Below are positions 44,854 through 54,460 of a DNA stretch of 64,000 bases, one piece after another. Under the pieces are notes generated by a model. It was not told where the DNA came from, did no database searches, and was given only the letters and a program-made list of their open reading frames with translations. The DNA comes from JAHEZL01 sp046074525 (GTDB taxonomy: Bacteria; Bacteroidota; Bacteroidia; Flavobacteriales_C; GCA-002722245): positions 79,871 to 143,870 of the forward strand of contig JBJTOK010000036.1 of assembly GCA_046074525.1 (NCBI GenBank), given 5' to 3'. Positions within the stretch are counted from its first letter, which is position 1. Each line of letters starts with the position of its first letter. Position numbers and translations under genes: made by a program.

Positions 44854-44909
44854 ATAATTGCCTTAACTTCGAAGCTTAAAGATCACTTTTTTTTGCGACA
44901 AGAACGAAC

Positions 44910-45320
44910 ATGAAATATTTGAATTTTTTTGTTGTTTTAATGCTCCTGGCGGCTTGCGATGGCAACTTGTCTACATCTTCTTCCACCGATTTGAAGGGCA
45001 CATGGATTTTTACTTCCGTTAAGCAGTCGAGCAATGTGTCCGGATATTTTCCCGATAATCGTTACGGTAAGTACAAGTACCTGGATTTGTACCAGAATGG
45101 CAAGGGATCATTGTGGGGTGGTAATAATTTGTGGGATGGTGCAGTGAACTGGAAAGAAAAGGAAAAATGGGTGGAACTGCAGGCCAAAGACAGTTCGGCT
45201 GTGTTTATGGAAATGGAAAAATTCACTATTGATTCGGTATCGGATAAATATATGCACATGTTGCATATCGCGTATTATCATGATACAACGGTGACGAAGG
45301 AGTTTTTTTTGAAGAAGTGA
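44910..45320 (+). CDS. Hypothetical lipoprotein (lipocalin-like size)
   Basis: The 136-residue protein has a lipoprotein signal, MKYLNFFVVLMLLAACDGN, with the lipid Cys in LAAC. The start of the mature part, DLKGTWIFTSVKQ, resembles the G-x-W strand that opens small lipocalin-like domains in Bacteroidota. No specific function is known. It lies 2 bp before another lipoprotein gene. Confidence 0.6.
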   Translation: MKYLNFFVVLMLLAACDGNLSTSSSTDLKGTWIFTSVKQSSNVSGYFPDNRYGKYKYLDLYQNGKGSLWGGNNLWDGAVNWKEKEKWVELQAKDSSAVFMEMEKFTIDSVSDKYMHMLHIAYYHDTTVTKEFFLKK

Positions 45321-45322
45321 TT

Positions 45323-45973
45323 ATGAAGCTATTATCAATCGTTTTTGTCTCAATTATCCTTTATTCCTGCGGGGAGAGAGAAGTTTTGAAAGTGAACGTT
45401 TCTCCTTTAAGGGCAATGGAAGAACCAGTTAGAAGTTGCAGTGATTACTTATCGATGTTTCATCCTTTTTCTTCTGATACTTTTAAAATCGAATCCCCTG
45501 ATCAGGAGGAAAGTCAGAGCAAGAATCCTTTTTTTGGCAGGGAGTTAGCGTCTTCTCTTTATTCATTTATTGATACTACTGTTATTCAAAGGACTGATGG
45601 CGCATCTAAGGTTTTTGCCTGCTTTAAAAGAAAATTATCCGATGGTAACTATCTTCTTATTATGAGAACTCCGGGGGAATACTGGGAAAGTACTATTGAG
45701 CTTTTTGTTTTTGATTCTCTTGCACAGAAGAATATAGCGCATCTTGAAGTGGCTGAAAGTTGGGGTGATGCAGGAGATTCAATGGTTAAACGATCTTATT
45801 TGATGAAGGAGAATAATAAATATCGACTCATTTTGTTCAGGTACGATTGTTTTTTTGATCAAACTGAATGCACAGATAGCGTGAGCTTTTATGAGATCGG
45901 TGACCATATTTCCCTCATTAAAGCATCTCTATTTGATTCCAGTGCAGCCTATAGTCGGTTACTAAGGCATTAA
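45323..45973 (+). CDS. Hypothetical lipoprotein
   Basis: An upstream GTG at 45317 is in frame, but ATG 45323 yields the lipoprotein signal MKLLSIVFVSIILYSCGERE and avoids overlap with the previous gene. The 216-residue product has no recognised domain. It probably shares a transcript with the lipoprotein gene 2 bp upstream. Confidence 0.6.
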   Translation: MKLLSIVFVSIILYSCGEREVLKVNVSPLRAMEEPVRSCSDYLSMFHPFSSDTFKIESPDQEESQSKNPFFGRELASSLYSFIDTTVIQRTDGASKVFACFKRKLSDGNYLLIMRTPGEYWESTIELFVFDSLAQKNIAHLEVAESWGDAGDSMVKRSYLMKENNKYRLILFRYDCFFDQTECTDSVSFYEIGDHISLIKASLFDSSAAYSRLLRH

Positions 45974-46134
45974 AGTAGAAGACTTTTAAGTCACTCATTA
46001 ACCAAAAAATGTTTCTCTATTGCCTTTTAAGTGCAAAGAATGGAAACATCCTTAGAAATCAAACATTTGAAAATCAATTATTTAAAATTTGCAATTCTTG
46101 TTTTACAAACGCAAAGCAGTAACAATGTAAACTA

Positions 46135-46165
46135 TTGATAATCAAATAAATGTATTGTAACTTTT
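46135..46165 (+). promoter_or_regulatory. Possible Bacteroidota promoter for the large adhesin
   Basis: TTG at 46135-46137 is separated by 20 bp from TAACTTTT at 46158-46165 (one mismatch to TAnnTTTG). The ATG at 46216 would have a leader of about 45 bases. The 242-bp gap is A/T rich and shows nothing else I can support. Confidence 0.35.
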
Positions 46166-46215
46166 TGCTATTTCAAATTGTTTTCATTACAATTAACCTA
46201 TAATTCACAGGCACG

Positions 46216-49200
46216 ATGACTAAAAAAGGCACAGGAATACTTTCAGGAATCCTTTTCTTGATGTGCTCTGTTGCTTTGGCACACTTCGACTTGTCTTTTT
46301 TTCAGAAGCAGATCACGCTTGATGAGATCTTTACACAATCTACTTCCTTTACTGAAAATAAAGGGCAGCTGAAACATTACAATATAGACTGGTCGACTTG
46401 CGGCGATATTAAATACTACACCCGTTCTTTTGGGGGAGCGGCTTATTTTGCCGACAATGGAATTGGTTTCGGGTTCATTCGCGAGCAACTTAACGAAAGA
46501 AAACATCCTTCCAAACATGAGCATGAACATGAGGAAGGAGAGGAGCATGATGAAAATCCGCATTATACCAGCACAGGATTTTTTCTGGAATTTGTGGGAA
46601 AAAATTCCAATGCACTTTTAATTGGCGAAGGAAAGCAAATCACTAAGTACAACTTCTACAGCGGCAACAGCCACGTAAGTGATGTTGGCAATTATAACGC
46701 CCTTTTCTACAAAAATCTATACAGCAACATCGATTTGAAATATTATATCGGTGATGGCAAATTAAAATTCGATTATATCATAAAACCTGGTGCTGATGTG
46801 CAACAGATCCAGTTGCGTTATCAAGGCATGCAAAAAATTTCGGTGAATAGGAAAGGGGAACTGGAAATCCTTACTCCATGGGGGATTCTGATAGACGCCA
46901 AGCCATATTCGTATCAGATGATTGACGGTCGGCAACAGGTTGTTGAAGTGCGCTACAAAAAACTTGATAATGGAAATATTGCTTTTGAAATTGTTGGCAA
47001 TTACGACAAGAGTAAGGAGCTGATTATTGATCCTCCTGTTTTGAGCTGGGCTTCGATGATAGGTGGTCCAGGTGGGAACGGTTATCATTATGATATTACC
47101 ATTGATGCGAACGGCAATCATTATGGAACAGGTTGGTACAACAACGCCTTCCCTATGGTGAATCCGGTTGACAATGTTGCTTTCGGTGAAGAGGCTTTTG
47201 TCTACAAGCTAAGTGCCGATGGAACCACATTATTGTATGGAACTTTCATAGGGGGTAATGGTGCGGGTACCAGCGAAGTTGGAACGGGCATAGCTGTAAA
47301 TACACTGGGTGAGGTTTTTTTGTGCGGTTTTACCAATAATGCTACGAATTTTCCTAAAACGGGTACTCCTATACAAAACACGATCACGGGTGGTGAAGAT
47401 ATTTTTGCTGTAAAGCTCAATGCTGCCGGTGCATTGGCTTATTCCACTTTTTATGGCGGAACGGCCAACGATTATGCGTTGGCTATTGATATAGATGCTG
47501 CCAACAATGCTTTTATCACCGGAACAACATCTTCCACTGCTGGTTTCGCCACTGCCGGTGCCCATCAAACGGTGCACGGAGGAGCAACCGATGCCTTCAT
47601 CCTCAAGATCAATGCTGCCGGAACGGCAGTGCTTTTTTGTACCTATATAGGTGGAAGCGGTGATGATTTGGGGAGGGATATTGTAGTAGATATTTCAGGA
47701 AATCCATACATCGGAGGAGGAACTGCATCTTCTGCGGGAATAGCTACTGCAGGATCTTTCGATAATACTTTTGGTGGGGATGCGGTGGATGGTTTCGTGG
47801 CGAAGTTCAGTAGTAATGGGGTTCGTGTTTACGGTGCATACTGCGGCGGTAACAACGAAGACAAAGTGGAGTCGGTGGACGTAAAATGCAATGGCGAATT
47901 GGTGGTGTCGGGTTATACACGTTCCTATAACAATACCTTTGTTGCGGTGAATGCCATACAGGCTAATAATGGCGCTGCTTTTGGCGGTCCGCGAGATGCT
48001 TTCATGCGTCGTGTCAGTCCGGATGGAAGCACTTTGCTTAACTCCACCTTCATGGGCACCAGCGATGAAGATGCAACTAAAAATGGTGTTCCTTTCAACA
48101 TGACCATTCAGCAAAGGGGGACGGCCGTTTCTGTAAACCGGCAGGGAAATATCGCCATGGTTTTCTCCACAATAAGTGTCGGACTGCCCTTGGTATCGCC
48201 TGTGCAGGCTGCTCCGGCGGGAGGTGGTGGTGGATTGGGTGATGCTTATTCCTTTGTGACAGATTCTTTAGGCAACAAAATTATTTTTTCTACTTACTTC
48301 GGAGGGAGCGATAACGATTACTGTACAGCTGGAATCAAATATCATCCTGTAGATGATAAAACCTATACAGTAGCTGGTTCCACGCATTCTCCCGATGGCT
48401 CTTTTCCGAGTACACCGGGGGCTTACATGACTTTGCGACAAACACCTACCGCCAGTGATCAGTTGTATCTTGCAGTGTACTATCTTCCAGTTTGTACTTT
48501 GAAGGTGGATCTTCCTAATCCGGGTCCGATATGTAAAAATGATACTGTTACCTTCACTGCCGATACTATTTGCGGGGGCACCGCTCCTACTTTCCAGTGG
48601 TTGGTAAATGGCATTGTACAGGCAGGAGAAACAGGAAAAACTTTTTCTGTCAGCACGCTCAATAACAATGATGAAGTTTGCGTGGTGTTCAGCAAAATAA
48701 TTCCGGGCTGTTTTCCTGCTGTTGAAGATGATACGGCTTGTGTGACAATGGTAGTGAATCCATTGCCGGTGCTCACATTGGCAGATGATTCCATTTGCAA
48801 GGGGAAGACAACCTCGATCGATGCCGGCGCCGGGTTTGATAGTTATTTATGGTCGAATGGACAAACGGGTTCCGCGATTTCTGTCTCTGTTGCCGGTAGC
48901 TACTGGGTGGAGGTAACCGACAATGGTTGTAAGAACAAAGATACCATGAACCTGGTGGAGCGTCCGGTTTTATTTCTGCATCCCGATTCAGCAAAAACCT
49001 GTAACCCTGGAAATACTGGTTATACAGTAACTTTTAATATAGGTGGTGGTGATCCCGCTTCTTATAAAGTAACTGGGCTCGGCGGGACTTTAACCGGAAG
49101 TTCTTTCACCAGTAATTTGATTAATTCAGGCGATCCTTTTTCGCTGATCGTTACCGATAGCCACAATTGCGATACCGTGCAATTCAGCGGTACATTGAGC

Positions 49201-51213
49201 TGTGGCTGCAATCCGGTGGTGACACTCACTTCCGATACACTCATTTGCAATGGCGACAGTGCCGCTATTGTTTTCAACTTGTCGGGAGCTGTTCCTCCTT
49301 ATGATGTAACCTATACTGATGGCACCAGTAATTTTACGCTTAACGACATTACGAATGGCTATGTGAAATATGTGCATCCTGCTGCCACAACACAATACAC
49401 TGCCATTTCCATTACAGATAAAAATGGCTGCATGGCACTTTCTTCCAGCAAGATGACGGTTACTGTTGCTCCTGCTTTCCAGATTTTGGTAACGCCTTCA
49501 CATATATCCTGTTTTGGTTTGTGTGATGGCTCGGCAATGGCGAATACGCAAAATGGCGACGGACCATTTACTTACCTCTGGTCGCCTCAACCACCGGTGG
49601 GGCAGGGGACAGCCAATGTTTCACAATTGTGTTCAGGAACGCATAAAGTAGTTATCGCCGATAAATATGGTTGCAAGGATTCGGTTTCGCCAGTGCTTAC
49701 TAAACCACAAAAAATAGTGTACACTGTTGATTCCATCGCTGCGCATTGTAACCAGTCGGATGGAAGTGCTTCCATCACGGTTGTTTCGGGAGGGACAGCA
49801 CCTTTTGATTACCAATGGAATGCTGCCGCCGGAAATCAGGTGACACCTGCTGCTGCCAATCTTAAACCGGGAATGTACACGGTAGTACTCAGCGACAATA
49901 AAAACTGTACAGTCACCGAAACCATTGAAGTGCTCAATATTCCTGCTCCTTCTTTTACTCCTGTTTATACTAATCCGCTTTGCTACGGCGATTGCAGCGG
50001 AACTGCTCGATTGATCAATATCACTGGAGGTACTCGACCGTTCATTTACACCTGGACTTCCCCTGCAGGAGTATCTGCGCCCTTGCTGAACGATTCAGCA
50101 GCCAGTGCTTTGTGTGAAGGAACTTATAAAGTAGTGGTGAGTGATAAATTTTCCTGCAAGGATTCAGCGACTTTCAATTTGAGTGATCCATCCCCTGTGC
50201 ATATTTCTATTTCTCCTTCGTCTGCTACCTGTGTAGATGGGTCATTGCAACTCTCTGCTTCTGCTTCAGGTGGAACTCCTGGATATACTTACAGCTGGCT
50301 GGCAGATCCTACTTTAAGCAACAGTGCAATCGCTAATCCTTTGGCTACCCCAGTTGGAATGAAGACTTATACAGTCAGCGCGAAGGATGTTAATAATTGT
50401 CCTTCGCCAAGCATTTCAGCAGTACTTATCAGAAACCCCGCTGCTGCTTTTGTTTTCGATACTATTCCTGATTGCAATTCTATTGCTGTGGCTTTCACGA
50501 ACCAGAGTACAGCTTCTACAGCGACGCATTCTTGTGTTTGGGATTTTGGCAATGGCACTACTTCAGCAGAGTGTGATCCATCGCTGACTTTGGCAGCCGG
50601 GACTTACAGTATAACGCTTACTGTTACCGATGACAGTTCTTGCGTGGCTTCTGTAACAGAGAGTTTAACACTGCAAGCATATCCTACGCCTGAGCCTTCT
50701 TTTTCAGCGAGTCCGCAACCTACCACTATTTATGATCCCCTGATTTCTTTTATTAACCTGAGCACCGGGGCTTCAGCCTTTTCCTGGTATTTTGGTACGG
50801 GCGACAGCTCGAAATTGGCCAGTCCTTACTACACTTATCCTGACACCGGAACCTACAATGTTTGCTTGAGAACCTTCAATATTTATGGCTGTTCAAAAGA
50901 AACCTGTTCCGCCATCAGGATTGATCCAGAGGTGTCCTTCTTCATTCCCAACGCCTTTACACCAAATGGCGATGGAGTGAATGAAAGCTTCAAACCTTTG
51001 ATGACAGGCTATGCCTACGATGATTATGAATTCCTTGTTTTTGATCGCTGGGGCGAATTGATTTTTAGCACCACCGATATCAATGCCGCGTGGGATGGCA
51101 CCTACAAAGGGAGGGATGTGCAGGTGGATGTGTATGTTTGGAAAATCCTTGCCCGTGAACAGTTCAGTAAGGATTTAGAACATAGGATTGGCAGGGTTTC
51201 GGTGGTGAGATAA
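46216..51213 (+). CDS. Large secreted SBBP-repeat/PKD adhesin with T9SS type B-like C-terminal domain
   Basis: The 1665-residue protein has an N-terminal hydrophobic signal segment, then a DUF7948-like region (FTENKGQL at about 45), followed by beta-propeller-type SBBP repeats (about 290-760, each with a motif like LLYGTFIGGNG or YSTFYGGTAND). PKD/Ig-like and Cys-containing SprB-like repeats follow (about 780-1570). It ends with the gliding-motility-associated C-terminal domain: IPNAFTPNGDGVNESFKP, FLVFDRWGELIF, AAWDGTYKGRDVQVDVYVW. It should be exported by the T9SS to the cell surface or medium and act in adhesion or motility; no partner is known. Confidence 0.85.
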   Translation: MTKKGTGILSGILFLMCSVALAHFDLSFFQKQITLDEIFTQSTSFTENKGQLKHYNIDWSTCGDIKYYTRSFGGAAYFADNGIGFGFIREQLNERKHPSKHEHEHEEGEEHDENPHYTSTGFFLEFVGKNSNALLIGEGKQITKYNFYSGNSHVSDVGNYNALFYKNLYSNIDLKYYIGDGKLKFDYIIKPGADVQQIQLRYQGMQKISVNRKGELEILTPWGILIDAKPYSYQMIDGRQQVVEVRYKKLDNGNIAFEIVGNYDKSKELIIDPPVLSWASMIGGPGGNGYHYDITIDANGNHYGTGWYNNAFPMVNPVDNVAFGEEAFVYKLSADGTTLLYGTFIGGNGAGTSEVGTGIAVNTLGEVFLCGFTNNATNFPKTGTPIQNTITGGEDIFAVKLNAAGALAYSTFYGGTANDYALAIDIDAANNAFITGTTSSTAGFATAGAHQTVHGGATDAFILKINAAGTAVLFCTYIGGSGDDLGRDIVVDISGNPYIGGGTASSAGIATAGSFDNTFGGDAVDGFVAKFSSNGVRVYGAYCGGNNEDKVESVDVKCNGELVVSGYTRSYNNTFVAVNAIQANNGAAFGGPRDAFMRRVSPDGSTLLNSTFMGTSDEDATKNGVPFNMTIQQRGTAVSVNRQGNIAMVFSTISVGLPLVSPVQAAPAGGGGGLGDAYSFVTDSLGNKIIFSTYFGGSDNDYCTAGIKYHPVDDKTYTVAGSTHSPDGSFPSTPGAYMTLRQTPTASDQLYLAVYYLPVCTLKVDLPNPGPICKNDTVTFTADTICGGTAPTFQWLVNGIVQAGETGKTFSVSTLNNNDEVCVVFSKIIPGCFPAVEDDTACVTMVVNPLPVLTLADDSICKGKTTSIDAGAGFDSYLWSNGQTGSAISVSVAGSYWVEVTDNGCKNKDTMNLVERPVLFLHPDSAKTCNPGNTGYTVTFNIGGGDPASYKVTGLGGTLTGSSFTSNLINSGDPFSLIVTDSHNCDTVQFSGTLSCGCNPVVTLTSDTLICNGDSAAIVFNLSGAVPPYDVTYTDGTSNFTLNDITNGYVKYVHPAATTQYTAISITDKNGCMALSSSKMTVTVAPAFQILVTPSHISCFGLCDGSAMANTQNGDGPFTYLWSPQPPVGQGTANVSQLCSGTHKVVIADKYGCKDSVSPVLTKPQKIVYTVDSIAAHCNQSDGSASITVVSGGTAPFDYQWNAAAGNQVTPAAANLKPGMYTVVLSDNKNCTVTETIEVLNIPAPSFTPVYTNPLCYGDCSGTARLINITGGTRPFIYTWTSPAGVSAPLLNDSAASALCEGTYKVVVSDKFSCKDSATFNLSDPSPVHISISPSSATCVDGSLQLSASASGGTPGYTYSWLADPTLSNSAIANPLATPVGMKTYTVSAKDVNNCPSPSISAVLIRNPAAAFVFDTIPDCNSIAVAFTNQSTASTATHSCVWDFGNGTTSAECDPSLTLAAGTYSITLTVTDDSSCVASVTESLTLQAYPTPEPSFSASPQPTTIYDPLISFINLSTGASAFSWYFGTGDSSKLASPYYTYPDTGTYNVCLRTFNIYGCSKETCSAIRIDPEVSFFIPNAFTPNGDGVNESFKPLMTGYAYDDYEFLVFDRWGELIFSTTDINAAWDGTYKGRDVQVDVYVWKILAREQFSKDLEHRIGRVSVVR

Positions 51214-51232
51214 GCGCATTTTTTTTTTTCGC

Positions 51233-52477
51233 TTAATGAATGACTGTTATTTTTTTCTGCACAATTTCATTTTCACTTTTTACGCTGATAATATACATCC
51301 CTGAGGCAAAATTTTCAGTGTTGATTTTTGTTGGATTATTGTCGCTGGAGCTCTTGCTGAATAAAGTTTCTCCGTTAAGATTAGTGATTACAATTTCTTT
51401 GCTGGAGGAAGTCACAAATTCAATATTGATTTCTCCATTGCTTGGATTAGGGAAAACATGTAAGTTATTTTGTGGGAGTGTTGTTGCTGTATCTGAGCAA
51501 TCCAATGTGGCAAACAGGTTAGGAGAAGCTGTAAGCCAGAAGGAAGAGGAAATCTCGGCCAGCCATTTTGCTTTGATGGTGGAGCTGTTTTCAATGCGTG
51601 TGTCGCCCCAGCCCTGGCCACTCCACATCCATTGTCCGTTCCAGTTTGCGTTGATATAAGCCAGAGCTTTAATAACATCTTTATTGTCCTGTATATGCTG
51701 AAACAAAGGCGCAAACCAGGTATCCCAGGAATAACCTGGAGCGATAATATCTCCGCGGGGTGTGGCTTCGGCAATCATCACAGGTTTATGATGTGCGCGG
51801 GCCAAGGCGATTTCTCCTGAACCGTTCGATGCATATTTGAAATGGGAATAGGCCATCCAGTCCACATAATCATCCCCTGGATACCATTGTTTCAGGAAAG
51901 TAGTGTCGGTGGCATAGCCCGCACCTTGCCATACATATGCGCAGTTGTTCACGCTGGCGGTGCGGAATTTATCGACGATTCTTTTGTAAGCTAGTTTGTA
52001 TTCGGCAGCATTGTATTTATTCCAGGAACCATCGTATTCGTAACCGATGCGCAAAAACACAGGTTGTGTGCGGCCTTTGATCCAGGTGGCCAGCTGGTTA
52101 ATCACTCCATCACGAAGACCTTTGTTGATGTTGCCGAGTTCATCTACGAGATAGAGTCCGATAGAGAGCACCGAATTTTTATAAGTAGCATTGTCGGTGA
52201 TGCACTGTGCGCAAATATCACCAGCGCCATAATTGGTAATCGAGGTCATTCCTGCCAATGAAGGAATACTGAGATAGGTAGTCACACCTCCGGGAACGGG
52301 CGCTCCTACCTTCTCAATATATCCTTTGTTGTTAGGCGATGAAAATCCACCTACTGATCCAAGATCCTGGCCCAGTATCAGGATGGCAGTTCCATCGGGA
52401 GGTTCAAATTTTGCGCACTGGGAAAATGATGAAGGTGCAATCAATAATAAAAACAATATATATGACAAGATTTTCAT
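51233..52477 (-). CDS. GH26-like secreted glycoside hydrolase with T9SS type A sorting domain
   Basis: The 414-residue protein has a signal peptide (MKILSYILFLLLIAPSSFS), a TIM-barrel-like domain and a T9SS C-terminal domain (VFPNPSNGEINIEF...GMYIISVKSENEIVQKKI). Catalytic candidates of GH26-type enzymes are E147 in FLRIGYEYDGSW and E238 in KPVMIAEATP, with QWYPGDDYVDWMAYSHF between them. It probably cleaves a beta-mannan-like or related polysaccharide, but the exact substrate is uncertain. It is paralogous to the next gene upstream. Confidence 0.7.
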   Translation of the reverse strand: MKILSYILFLLLIAPSSFSQCAKFEPPDGTAILILGQDLGSVGGFSSPNNKGYIEKVGAPVPGGVTTYLSIPSLAGMTSITNYGAGDICAQCITDNATYKNSVLSIGLYLVDELGNINKGLRDGVINQLATWIKGRTQPVFLRIGYEYDGSWNKYNAAEYKLAYKRIVDKFRTASVNNCAYVWQGAGYATDTTFLKQWYPGDDYVDWMAYSHFKYASNGSGEIALARAHHKPVMIAEATPRGDIIAPGYSWDTWFAPLFQHIQDNKDVIKALAYINANWNGQWMWSGQGWGDTRIENSSTIKAKWLAEISSSFWLTASPNLFATLDCSDTATTLPQNNLHVFPNPSNGEINIEFVTSSSKEIVITNLNGETLFSKSSSDNNPTKINTENFASGMYIISVKSENEIVQKKITVIH

Positions 52478-52547
52478 GAATAGATATTGTAAACATTACA
52501 CAAAGTACGGCGATATTTGGAAGAAGTCAAATTTTTATCCTGTATAG

Positions 52548-53807
52548 TCACTCGCAAATCACAATTTTTTGTTGTGTAGAGCTTATTTCATCCCGAATGT
52601 TGAGTATGTAAACACCGGCGGCAATTTGATTTTTCAAATCTATTTTTATGCTATTGCCGTTGCTATAAAATTCCCTGAATATTGTTTCTCCATTCAGGTT
52701 AGTGACTATGATTTCTTTGATGGTCAAGAGATGATTAATTGTTATTTCTCCCTTTGATGGATTGGGGTAAACAGACAAGGAAATTTCGGGCTTAATTTTT
52801 TCAGTACCGGTAGTCGAACAATTGAGGGAAGCAAAAAGCGTTGATGAAGATTTAAGCCAGAAGGAGGAATTGATTTCGGCCAGCCATTTTGCTTTGATTG
52901 TGCTGCTGTTTTGAATGCGCGAATCGCCCCAGCCTTGTCCGGCCCACATCGATTGCCCGTCCCAGTTGGCATTAATGTAAGCCAAGGCCTTGATCACATC
53001 CTGATTGTTTTGAATATGTTGGAACAAGGGACCAAACCATCGGTTCCACGAATAATTTGAGTTGATAATATCGCCTTGCGGTGTTGCTTCGGCAATCATT
53101 AATGGTTTATGGTGTGCGCGGGCCAGTGCCATTTCAGGAGTGCCGTTATTGGTATACATGAAGTGGGAGTATGCCATCCAGTCCACATAGTCATCTCCCG
53201 GATACCATTGTTTTAAGGTAGAAGTATCGCTGCCATAACCGCAGCTTTGCCATACAAAAGCACAATTGTCCACGCTGCTGGCTCTGAATTTATCTACAAT
53301 TCGTTTAAAGGCAATTTTGTAATCAGCGGGATTATAACTGTTCCACGGACCGTCATATTCGTATCCAATTCTCAGGAAGACTGGCCGGTTGCTGTTTTTG
53401 ATCCAGCTGCCCAATTGCTGTATCAATGCATCCCGCTGACCGTTTTTAATTGCGTTCAATTCGTTCACCAGGTAAAGTCCAATGACCAGCACCGAATTTT
53501 GGTAAGTAGTATTGCCGGTAACAGATTGCGCGCAAATGTCGCCTGCACCATAATTTGCTACTGAAGTGAGGCCTTGTAAATAAGGAAAGTCAGTATAGGT
53601 AGTAATACCGCCCGGTACGGGGCCTCCCACATTTTCCACATATCCGTTGTTGTAATAAGAGGATCCGCCCACTGATCCAAGATCCTGTCCGATAATCAGA
53701 AGGGCATTTCCGTCAGGTGGTTCAAATTTAGCACATTGTGCAAAGGAAGTTGTACCGAAAAATGGCGCAAGCAATAGCAGCCAAAGCAGTTTAAGTTTGG
53801 TAAGCAT
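52548..53807 (-). CDS. Paralogous GH26-like secreted glycoside hydrolase with T9SS sorting domain
   Basis: The 419-residue protein aligns along its length with the gene at 51233-52477: signal peptide, CAKFEPPDGNALLIIGQDLG, YEYDG with E150 and KPLMIAEATP with E240, and a C-terminal sorting domain (SVYPNPSKGEITINHLL...). The two lie 70 bp apart in the same direction, a tandem duplication with divergence. The catalytic residues are conserved in both. Different substrate preference is possible but cannot be read. Confidence 0.7.
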   Translation of the reverse strand: MLTKLKLLWLLLLAPFFGTTSFAQCAKFEPPDGNALLIIGQDLGSVGGSSYYNNGYVENVGGPVPGGITTYTDFPYLQGLTSVANYGAGDICAQSVTGNTTYQNSVLVIGLYLVNELNAIKNGQRDALIQQLGSWIKNSNRPVFLRIGYEYDGPWNSYNPADYKIAFKRIVDKFRASSVDNCAFVWQSCGYGSDTSTLKQWYPGDDYVDWMAYSHFMYTNNGTPEMALARAHHKPLMIAEATPQGDIINSNYSWNRWFGPLFQHIQNNQDVIKALAYINANWDGQSMWAGQGWGDSRIQNSSTIKAKWLAEINSSFWLKSSSTLFASLNCSTTGTEKIKPEISLSVYPNPSKGEITINHLLTIKEIIVTNLNGETIFREFYSNGNSIKIDLKNQIAAGVYILNIRDEISSTQQKIVICE

Positions 53808-53877
53808 AGGTTTAGGTTTTGGTTATTGTATTATCTACACAAACTAGGAAATATATTTCAGAAAAACAAATGAGCTA

Positions 53878-53921
53878 GTCCTTGCGAGAAATTTTCTAGC
53901 TCGGAAATTTCTCGCAAGGAC
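53878..53921. repeat. Perfect hairpin repeat related to the 43-bp family
   Basis: GTCCTTGCGAGAAATTT and AAATTTCTCGCAAGGAC form a perfect 17-bp stem around a 10-base loop. The right side continues as GGACT, like the other copies. It lies 24 bp downstream of the lipoprotein gene at 53945-54457 and could serve as its terminator, although no T tract follows on the minus strand. Confidence 0.6.
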
Positions 53922-53944
53922 GGACTGAATTTTGAGCGGGAATT

Positions 53945-54457
53945 TTACAACAACTTAGCGTTTACTGTAAACAGCGTGTAGATATCAATGGTGTAATCCT
54001 GCGCAATCAGCTGATCGGTGACTGTGTTCACGCGCAGTTTGAATTTGTCGGATTTTACATATTCCTTAAGTTCATCACCCGAGCTGGTGAGTTCGATCGT
54101 TGCACCGGCGGAGGAATCCACATTGTTATTCCATGCGATTTTTTTTTCGCTGAGTCCGTCGGCATTAATGAAAATCTCGATTGATTTTAAAAATCCGAAA
54201 TTACCGTTGTTGGGTGTATGCACGGTAAGCGTCATTTTTTTGAGTACAATTTTATCGACCAGATTTTTGTTGGTGTTGTTGTTCTCAAATTCAGTTTCCG
54301 AGTTGGTGGTCACATCGGGTGTCATTACATCAAAAGGCAGGTTAATGCCTGCAGAGGAAGGAACAGTGGTGGATGAAGTATAATCGATATCGAACTCCGT
54401 GAGCCGTGAACAGCCCGACAGCACTACTGCCAAGCAAACGAAAAATAAGAGTCTCAT
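53945..54457 (-). CDS. Hypothetical lipoprotein
   Basis: The 170-residue protein has a lipoprotein signal, MRLLFFVCLAVVLSGCSR, with the lipid Cys in LSGC. The rest is polar and Ser/Thr/Asn rich with alternating strand character (KKMTLTVHTPNNGNFGFLK), suggesting a beta-sandwich domain. No family is recognised. It starts 3 bp after the acyl-CoA dehydrogenase stop. Confidence 0.6.
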   Translation of the reverse strand: MRLLFFVCLAVVLSGCSRLTEFDIDYTSSTTVPSSAGINLPFDVMTPDVTTNSETEFENNNTNKNLVDKIVLKKMTLTVHTPNNGNFGFLKSIEIFINADGLSEKKIAWNNNVDSSAGATIELTSSGDELKEYVKSDKFKLRVNTVTDQLIAQDYTIDIYTLFTVNAKLL

Positions 54458-54460
54458 AAT

